Positions 56,421 through 64,000 of a DNA stretch of 64,000 bases are shown here, piece after piece. The DNA is from Inonotus obliquus (Eukaryota; Basidiomycota; Agaricomycetes; Hymenochaetales; Hymenochaetaceae). Position numbers and translations under genes: made by a program. The stretch is taken from contig JAJHTX010000009.1 in assembly GCA_032164295.1 (NCBI GenBank), positions 248,001-312,000 on the forward strand, read 5' to 3'. Below the pieces are notes generated by a model. The model was not told the origin of the DNA. It worked only from the letters and a program-made list of their open reading frames with translations, and searched no databases. Numbering within the stretch: position 1 is the stretch's first letter; each line of letters begins with the position of its first letter.

Positions 56421-57030
56421 TCAGGCATCGAGAGCAGGTCGATTAGCCTCTTTCTGCGCCCAACGGTCCCAAGTCGCAGCATGGTAGGACTGAGAGTTTT
56501 TTTTCTATCAGGAGTTCCATCGCCCTGCAATCACCAATGATCATTCAGCAAGGGCAAACATAGACACAGAATGTAAGTGACTTACGATGAACCAAGAAGG
56601 GAGTCCTGGGTCGAATGGAAGAATACTCTCGATATACTTGATCTGCTCATCCGAAAGCGAGACCTTGAGCGCCTCGATATTCGCCAGGAGATGATCGACT
56701 TTACGTCCACCAATAATCGCGAATACACAAGGCGTCTTCTGCATCACGTACGCAATAGCAACGGCGGTAATGTACTCTGTGCCGACCTCCTTCGCAACCA
56801 AGTTCTGCAATGCCGCACTCATCTTCTTTTCATCCTCATTGCGTCTCCAGTCAGCCACATGCAGAGTTCGACCACCCTCTCCAGAGGCAAGGCGCCTTTC
56901 CTCATCTTGGTGCGAATGAGACCACCTGCAAGAAAGTTCCATGGTGCGAGAGCAAGAGCAAGTGTACGTGCCATCGGTATATCGTTCCAATCATATAAGG
57001 TCGGAATGGATGGGCACAATTCCACGCAAG
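56421..57030 (-). pseudogene. Aryl-alcohol dehydrogenase, C-terminal fragment
   Basis: On the - strand this matches only the second half of the intact gene next door (57293-58644): IPMARTLALALAPWNFLAGG, then in another frame [50 protein letters not shown] and YIESILPFDPGLPSW. The last exon is shifted around a run of eight A: the expected end TWDRWAQKEANRPALDA appears in a different frame. The catalytic Asp, Tyr, Lys and His of the N-terminal half are absent. It is a broken tandem copy, 260 bp from the intact gene. Confidence 0.85.
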
Positions 57031-57292
57031 ATCATCAAAGATGATTGCCGATCTTCACCCGATAAGGAATTTCTGGTGCATAAGCGCCACAGAACCTCCT
57101 CCCCGATTGGTAAACGTTCGACACATGTGTTACCCTTAATCAGAACACTGACCAAAACAAAGATTCCAATTACTATGCTTGTCGTAACAACTATACAAGC
57201 GTCGATTCGGAATATTACAGGTGCGATATGAAACTCTGGGCGGTTCTATTCAAATTGCGCATCGGCTTTAATAATGGAAACACCAAGCAATT

Positions 57293-58644
57293 TCAAGCGT
57301 TGGGAGCAGGCCGGATAGCTTCCTTCTGTGGCCAACGGTCCCATTGCGCAGCCTGCTCGTATAGCATGAATGGTCTTTCCGAAGTTCCGTCGCCCTGCAG
57401 CCATCATTCAGCAAGGTCAAGCACTGAGACTGAGCGAAAATAACTCACAATGAGCCAATTAGGGAACCCCGGATCAAACGGAATAACACTCTCGATATAC
57501 TTGATCTGCTCATCCGAAAGCGAGATCTTGAGCGCCTCGATGTTCGCAAGGAGATGTTCGACTTTGCGGCCACCAATAATCGGGAATACATGAGGCGTCT
57601 TTTGCATCACGTATGCGATCGCGACAGCGGTGATATGCTCCGTGCCGACCTCCTTCGCGACCTTCTCAAGTGCTGCACTCATCTTCTTTTCGTTCTCATT
57701 GCGCTTCCATTCAGCAGCAAGGAAAGTTCGACCGCCCTCTCCAGACGCAAGACGCCTTTCCTCTTCTGCGTCCGTGCGGATATGGCCAGCTGCAAGGACG
57801 TTCCATGGTGCGAGAGCGAGTCCTAGAGTACGTGCCATCGGGATGATCTCGCGTTCAAAGCTGCGGTCAAGGACATTCCAAGAACCCGAGTAGATGACGA
57901 ACGGTGTCTTTCCGTGATCCCTCGCGTATTGATTCGCAGCGGAGACGACCCAGGCAGGTGTATCCGAGATGCCGAGATAGAGGACCTTGCCCGCGGCGAC
58001 CAGGTTGTGTAGACTGTTCATGACCTCTTCAATGGATGTTTGCCAATCCCACCAGTGAAGATAGAGAATATCGATGTACGACGTGCGCAGTTTCTTCAGA
58101 CTCGCTTCGACGCTGACCTTGAGTGACTTTGAATTGTTTCCCGTGTAGTTGACCTTAACCTTGATATCATCCGCCGCGAGCTTGTAGTTTGTCGTATACT
58201 GGAGATGAGCGGAAAGGAAGTCAGTAACGTGGTTAAATGAAACAGGGAATCGCGATGAAAACGGACCTTCGTCGCGATAACAAGCTGGTCACGAATACCA
58301 CGTTTCTCAGCCCATTCACCGATGAACATCTCAGACGTCTCATCCTGACTATAGAGTCAGACAAGCGCATAAGTCTTCCGAGTCCACTCATAACTGTGCA
58401 AAGCGAGAGATACGTACTAGTTATTCGCAGTGTCGATGAAGTTTCCACCCGCGTCGAAGTACGCATCAAGTAGCTTGAAGGATGACTCTTTGTCCATGGC
58501 ACCCATACCGATCTTAGACCACCGGTCACCAATGTTCCCCGCTCCCAATTGGAGTGGCGAGACGCGCACACCCGCAAGCGAGGATAGGACACGATAGCGA
58601 CCCAGGGGGGTCGGTGCAGGAGGGGCAACCAACACATTAGACAT
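57293..58644 (-). CDS. Aryl-alcohol dehydrogenase (aldo-keto reductase)
   Basis: Four exons, read on the - strand: 58418-58644, 58267-58348, 57449-58198 and 57293-57394, coding 386 residues, the usual length for the family. The AKR catalytic tetrad is visible: Asp in NFIDTANN, Tyr in the split codon directly after it, Lys in VIATKY, His in YLHWWDW. Cofactor-site segments include [25 protein letters not shown] and [13 protein letters not shown]. The C-terminus ends [13 protein letters not shown]. Fungal members reduce aryl aldehydes to alcohols with NADPH in the cytosol, linked to lignin-derived aromatics and veratryl alcohol. It is the only intact copy; three decayed relatives lie at 901, 56421 and 59690. 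Confidence 0.93.
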
Positions 58645-59689
58645 TCTTGAAACTTACTTGGAAAAGTTGTTTGAGAACGAACGAGGCGAGGCGATTGAGA
58701 GATGTAGTTCATGGTCAAACCTGCAGTGATATTTATACGGTTTTAGTTTTTACCATGTCGCTCAGGCACACACCACTGTGACCACTAGCTTACTACTACA
58801 CCTTTACGAATGAGTCTTGGACAGACGCAAAGCGATAAGACTGATGTTACCAAGACCTCAATGGAAGCAACGGCAATAGTATCGATGCAGATATTCATGA
58901 GGCTAAGTAGGTTTGTATCACCTAATGCCACTTCCAAGCGATATTTATGCATAAGTGCATATTACGTTCGCTTCGAGATGAATTCAGATAGCTTCGTGCC
59001 GCGCTGAGGGATGAGTAAAATCTATGAAAAATTCATATATGCATGTCATCATTAATCCCGTCATGGCAGCGTGGGTCCATATAAGGGAAGGATGCTATAC
59101 TCACAGTGAGTCACATTTCCACAAACGGCATGAGATCAAAGATGTTTGCCGATCGGTACTTATGTACCGGATCGGATATAGGCTGATACAAGCGTTCTGA
59201 ACTGGGTATGATGTCAAAAATCCATCGTATCCTCGCTCATACGACATCCACCCTGGGGGAGCTAGAAGATCACAAAATACGTGGAATCGGAGCTGTCGAA
59301 ACGACGTTACAAAGAGTCCGAACTTCAAACCTTTCGCGAGCCGGTATCTGACTTCTTTACAAATGTATTCTTGCCGTAACATACTATCCAGTAATTGGAC
59401 CAGTCCCAATGTTGACCAGTCGCTGACTATGTATTGTCCCAAAATCACCAACGGCGCTTTGCTATGTGCCTTTTGAAAGACTCTAGAGCAATCCTTCTGT
59501 TCTCCTTGTAAGTCTGTATTCTTAGTCCCGGATATGCCTGATGCGCCGTATGGAGCATACGCGGAACCAGATCTGATTCTAGAATATCCGCCTGTATGCG
59601 GATACGACTGAAGATAACACTTTCCCTGATGAAGCCTCGATTCGGTACTGACAGTTACACGACTAAACCTGAATGATTCTATAATCAGC
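58645..59689. other. Intergenic with long open frame of doubtful status
   Basis: Upstream region of the dehydrogenase. On the - strand the frame that comes out of the next remnant stays open for about 195 codons (59101-59692), but it resembles nothing known and has no own start or splice signals. It is probably chance or an unknown fragment. Confidence 0.4.
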
Positions 59690-59975
59690 GCCTCGATATT
59701 CGCCATGAGATGCTCCACCTTGCGCCCTCCAATAATCGGAAATACATAAGGTGTCTTCTGCATCAAGTATGCTATTGCGACAGCAGTGATACGCTCCGTG
59801 CCGACCTCCTTCGAGACCTTCTCAAGCGCCACACTCGTCTTCCGTTCGTTCTCATTACGCTTCCATTCGGCTTGACTGAGAGTTCGACCACCCTACCCGG
59901 AGGCAGAGGTAATGCGCCTCCCCTCTTCCGCGTCGGTGCGAAGACGACCAGCAGCGAGGATGTTCCATGGTGCAA
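59690..59975 (-). pseudogene. Aryl-alcohol dehydrogenase, internal fragment
   Basis: On the - strand the order [38 protein letters not shown] and [20 protein letters not shown] matches residues 240-330 of the intact enzyme. A stop lies near 59895, where a TAG falls in the GEGGRTL region. Sequence on both sides does not continue the homology. This is the third remnant of the family in the window. Confidence 0.85.
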
Positions 59976-61118
59976 GTCCGTGCACTCCGGCGACGCGTCA
60001 TATAACGTTAGGTCGGCATTGACAGAGCGAATAATGAAGCGAAGGCAAAGATGGTGGCTATGTGAATTTCTCCTGGACAGGAAAATCACCTGTTGTATGA
60101 CATGATGATGATTACTCTAGTATGTTTGGGAGGTTTTACCAATAAACGATAGAAGTGGCGACAAATCTCCAGTCCAATTCATGTTTCAAGAAGATCCCGC
60201 CTCTCCTCTCTGTCGAAGTAATATTGTCATATTGCACAATGTCACTGGTGTGTAGCACTCCTGGGAAAATCAAGCAACAGTTTAATCACTAGACGACGTG
60301 GATAGCTTTCGGTCGAACTGGTCTACCCATACAATCCCCCGAACCAAACATAAAGTAGACTTGTGGCTTGTTTACATTTGTATATGCCGGACTTTTCGGT
60401 GATGAACTGATGTAAGAATATGCTGACATAACAATCAAAGCTTGTTACCCCGCCGGACCGGTGATGAAATGCGGGGTGCCAAGTAAGGCATGGCGTAATC
60501 GATCCCCCTCGTGACCTTCTCCCACTTGTTTGCCCTTTGCTTCTTCAAGCTCTCTCACTCGCTGAATCGTCGGCATCTCCTAAGTTACTCCCCTCTCAGT
60601 CTCCTCTTCAAGTACGATAACAACTTGGTAGGCTTTTATTGCGTCATTATCTCTAACGAACTAATTATGGATATCTTTTGCGTCACTTGAGGGCTGTAGG
60701 TTTCATCCTATCAACGCAGGAGATTGCGAAGTAACTCCCTTCCCATCTGCACGCAGAACATATCATTGGGTGGAGTTAGTGAATCTCATCGGGAAGAAAC
60801 GGTTGAAACTCGCGTGGATTGGCTTCGACGGTTGTACACGGGTGGCCATAACCAAAGTTTTTGGGTCTCAGGCCTGAGATGCGCGATTTGGGTTTCGGCT
60901 TGTTCTTCTATTGGTCAGTCTTCACAGTTGGTGATACACAGGTGTCAAGCTAACAACCGGCACCATATCGCTTGCTTGCTGCTGGCATCCATCTGCCTAC
61001 TAGATAACACTGTACACTCGAGAGGCTCGTAGCGCTGGATAGCTAGCCACCCTCTTCCTACCACGAACACATTCTCATACTCCGCTTCCGATTACTGGCC
61101 GATTAATATCTCACCATC
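59976..61118. other. Intergenic
   Basis: No gene is supported. The last 400 bp are pyrimidine-rich and probably hold the promoter and 5' leader of the following gene. Confidence 0.5.
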
Positions 61119-61899
61119 ATGGTGCGTTTTTTCTTACCTCGCCACCTCTTCCGAGAGGACTAATCGGTGCATAGACCGCCGCATCGACCCAGCACCCTCC
61201 GCAGCAACACATGCCTACACAAGTACATCATCCTTATCCTAATCATCCCCATTCGATGCAACGCGAACAGAGTCGGGAGCATGAAAGAGACGTGCACGGA
61301 TTGCGGCTTGCTCTCGGGAGTATACTGAGTCCTGTGAGTTATCCTAGCTTCGTATCAGGCGATTTGACCTCAACTGAACGCGTTAACAGAAACGCTTGTC
61401 GTCTCCATCGTCTCACGCCTCGTCTGGCACTGCGTCTCCTTGTCCAGCGCACTTCGGGCCCGGGCTTGTGCATCATTACCATCCAGGCCCATCTCACTTG
61501 CATACTCCGATGGAGGCCCAAGGGGAGTCGGAGGTCTTAGCACACGTCAACGGCGCAACTTCCTCATCTAATCCACCTCATGATCATGGTCATGAAAATC
61601 AAGACCATCATGACCCTGCCCCTCCTCCGATTCTGACAACGAGCAACGTACACACCCTCTCACGGAAACAAGCTCAAACTGTCAAGGACGCGCAAAGTCA
61701 GGATGGAGACAACGACAGGGTACATTCTAACTCGGACTCGGCAGTTCTCATGCAGGCTACAGCGACGCGGCCTCCAAATCACGCTAATGGAGAGACTAAC
61801 AACAACCTCTCTGACTCCCCTCGTGGCTTGGGTGGGTACATCGCAACGTTGCAGAGTGCTCGAGCGTGGGACGCGCTGGTACATGGGAACATGTCGTGA
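61119..61899 (+). CDS. His/Pro/Ser-rich protein of unknown function
   Basis: Three exons: 61119-61121 (the ATG alone), 61175-61333 and 61390-61899, coding 223 residues. The protein is rich in His, Pro, Gln and Ser: TAASTQHPPQQHMPTQVHH, then a short conserved-looking helix LRLALGSILSPKRLSSP across intron 2, then HDHGHENQDHHDP and a polar C-terminus ending YIATLQSARAWDALVHG. It is mostly disordered, with no signal peptide or membrane helix. The model with an ATG-only first exon rests on good splice signals and frame closure; an alternative start is the in-frame Met in QQHMPTQ (61211). No known domain was recognised; a regulatory role is only a guess from composition. Confidence 0.6.
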
Positions 61900-62718
61900 T
61901 ACAAATCGACGTCGATCCACACTTGCGTGTAGGTCTAGATTGGTTGGTTATTTTCAGGCGTGTGTTCCATGTTCCTGCTTCGTGATCTAGGAGGGTATTT
62001 GATTACATGAGTATGGACAGATGGCCAGTAATTTTGTGTGTTGTGTAAGTATGGATCTTCATGGTTATCTTTCTCATTCTGTCTTATATGGTGTCTCGCT
62101 CTATCCAACGCATTGAGATTCGACAGTCTCAACGCTTCTCTTTCTTCTGCTCGCTGTTGTATTTTTCTGTGTACGCGCTTCAACCTTCAACCCCCGCTCA
62201 TCATCCCTCCCCTAATGTTCTGTCTTACGTTTTCTCGTCTTTCTCAGGTCTGTAGTGCTAGACACGCGTATGTGCTATTCGAATCGAATACATTTCATTG
62301 TTGTATCAGTGAGACGAGACGCGGACTGTGCAGCTTACTGTATGTTCATCGTGTGTGAAATTCACGCGATTCCGGACCGAGACGAAGCAGAGCTGAGCAG
62401 CTATGGATATTTTATAAATAGACGACTACACAAATTTTACCCAACTGTGCTTGACGTTATGTAATAATGTAAATGAAATTCCTGCGATATCATTGGTCAG
62501 AATGGCGATCGGCGTCGAGCGATCGACGGACGATCGAATTCCTCTTTGGTGACGTGCAGTGACGATTTCGATTTCTAGAGATCTAAAAATGCAACCTTAC
62601 CAGGTCTCTCCACTAGATCATGTAGAGGCTCAGTATTCCGTCATTGCATACGTATTCTGATCCTTTCTTTTGGAATATATAGTTTTCAATTCGTATTAGA
62701 TAGGTGGTGTGTAACTTC
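61900..62718. other. Intergenic
   Basis: This holds the 3' flank of the previous gene and the promoter of the hemerythrin-domain gene. A palindrome-like stretch near 62505-62535 (gatcggcgtcgagcgatcga) is present. No gene is supported. Confidence 0.5.
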
Positions 62719-63626
62719 ATGCCCCTCTTGCGTCTTCCTACTGCCTCCCTCAAAAGTCAACTCTTCAGAGCTCAAGGATATCATCATTTCTCTCAACTCT
62801 TTCGCCCTTCTTACCACATCTCACCTCCAAACACCAAAGCAAATCCTTTGTCTAGCATCCGCTTTACTCACCACAAAATGACCACACCGGCAGGAACAAT
62901 TCCCAAAGGTGCCTTAACCTCCGCAATCGCAGAAGACCATCAAGAAATGTACGATTATTACGATCAATTCATAAAAACTCGGAGTATAGGAGATAATGAT
63001 AAAGCTGAGAGATGGGCTCGTCAACTTACTTGGGAAGTTGCTAGACATGCTGTTGGTGAAGAGATTGTGGTTTATCCTTTGATGGAGAAACACTTAGGTG
63101 AGGAAGGGTTGAAGCTTGCTAATGAGGATAGGGATGATCATCAGGTGAATATTCGTCCCTGCTTCGATAATGAATGAATATGATACTGACAAATAACGAT
63201 CTGGTATGTGTTGCGGTAGTTTGTGAAAGAGAAGTTATATGAGATCGATAGCGCCCAAGTTGGTTCGGAAGAATACGACACTCTACTCAAAGTAATCATG
63301 GAACATCTGCACAAACACAACGATAACGAGGAAACTAAGGACTTACCTCTCCTCGAACCCGCCATCGGGTCGGAAGGGAGTCAAAAGGCAGCAAAGGACT
63401 TCAAAATGACTAAGAAATTCGTACCAACTCGGTGAGCCACTTTCATTTCAAATCTTCTAATAACACTAACCTAGATTACCTCTTGTAAAATAGCCCTCAT
63501 CCCGGTGCACCAAATCGACCTCCTCTTGAAACGTTTGCAGGATTTTTGGCTGCGCCTATTGATAAATTGAAGGATGTTTTTGCGAAGTTCCCGACGGAGG
63601 AGATGATGAAAGAGGTGGAGTCTTGA
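62719..63626 (+). CDS. Hemerythrin (HHE) domain protein
   Basis: Three exons: 62719-63144, 63220-63431 and 63494-63626, coding 256 residues. The HHE cation-binding pattern is visible: EDHQEMYDYYDQF, ARHAVGEEIVVYP (H-x3-E), EDRDDHQFVKEKL, and HLHKHNDNEE (H-x4-E). These residues bind a non-haem di-iron centre; fungal members are linked to oxygen, NO or iron handling. The first 53 residues are rich in Arg, Ser, Leu and lack acidic residues (MPLLRLPTASLKSQLFRAQG), as in a mitochondrial presequence. A second Met at 62878 (MTTPAGTIPKG) directly before the domain would give a 203-residue cytosolic form. The C-terminus (FLAAPIDKLKDVFAKFP) is typical of the fungal HHE subfamily. Confidence 0.88.
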
Positions 63627-64000
63627 AGTCGGAATTCGGAGCTTTCCGAAAGTAGTCAAACTGTATGGTATGGGCATGAGAAAATCCAATGCTAAAGGCT
63701 GCTAAAGGGCGTCCTCCGATCAGTGATTTGTGCTGGTTCGGCATTCACATTGTATAACATGTATACAATCTTGTGCCACGAGGCACATCAGGTGAGTCGC
63801 GTACAACCATTGTCGAAGGTTGATGAGAGATAGAATCAGAGGAAAGGAAGGTGGGTCTACAGACAATATTGATACGTATCGAATGTCCATGTGTATAACG
63901 AACTCAAGAATTCAAGAATTCTCTTGTATCTCCATCTCTTGATTATCTTGGTATTGCTTCTCAAGCACCGTTTGCGGAACTTAATCACTGTGATCACTTC
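63627..64000. other. 3' flank to window end
   Basis: No gene is supported. A short duplication, aagaattcaagaattc, lies near 63905. Confidence 0.5.

Noticed and set aside
59101..59692. 195-codon continuation of the dehydrogenase remnant as a fusion gene
   Set aside because: No Met, splice or family evidence; the homology stops abruptly at 59692.

Overview
The window is nuclear DNA of a filamentous fungus, most likely a mushroom-forming basidiomycete (Agaricomycetes). The evidence is dense 45-70 nt GT-AG introns (the single MFS genes have 14 exons each), F-box proteins of the agaric type, an aryl-alcohol dehydrogenase family, a two-domain pepsin, a SGNH/CE16-type esterase and an expanded set of HNH-nuclease proteins. 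No tRNA, rRNA or CRISPR was found. All exon boundaries were built by hand from splice signals, reading-frame continuity and comparison of paralogues inside the window; there is no transcript support.

Layout. 0.9-18.9 kb is a mostly single-copy metabolic region: a decayed aryl-alcohol dehydrogenase, a RING-like membrane protein, the NatC catalytic subunit NAA30, a histidine-acid-phosphatase, two MFS monocarboxylate-type permeases with the same 14-exon structure that flank a short-chain dehydrogenase and its decayed twin, and a SGNH esterase with an altered GDS motif. 19.8-50.8 kb is an accessory block: seven paralogous HNH-endonuclease genes, all on the + strand, with two F-box genes on the - strand between the first three. 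The block grew by segmental duplication (a HNH + F-box unit of about 5 kb, then tandem HNH copies). It shows mosaic genes, a copy that has lost both catalytic histidines, a copy with a broken start, a GC-AG intron and variable C-terminal tails.

Between HNH-5 and HNH-6 sits an 8.4-kb TA-flanked Tc1-like transposon with about 150-bp terminal inverted repeats. It carries a broken DD34E transposase and, convergent to it, a broken accessory gene (PB1-like, Cys/His-rich, poly-Q and SAM-like parts). The accessory gene has itself been invaded by two solo LTRs with perfect target duplications and by an unidentified A-rich coding element interrupted only by TGA codons. Two MITEs with clear target sites lie next to HNH-4 and HNH-6.

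51.0-63.6 kb holds a secreted aspartic protease, a tandem pair of small unknown genes with identical 40-nt introns, one intact and two decayed aryl-alcohol dehydrogenases, a His/Pro-rich unknown protein and a hemerythrin-domain protein with a possible mitochondrial presequence. The most novel part is the HNH/F-box array together with the two-gene transposon embedded in it.
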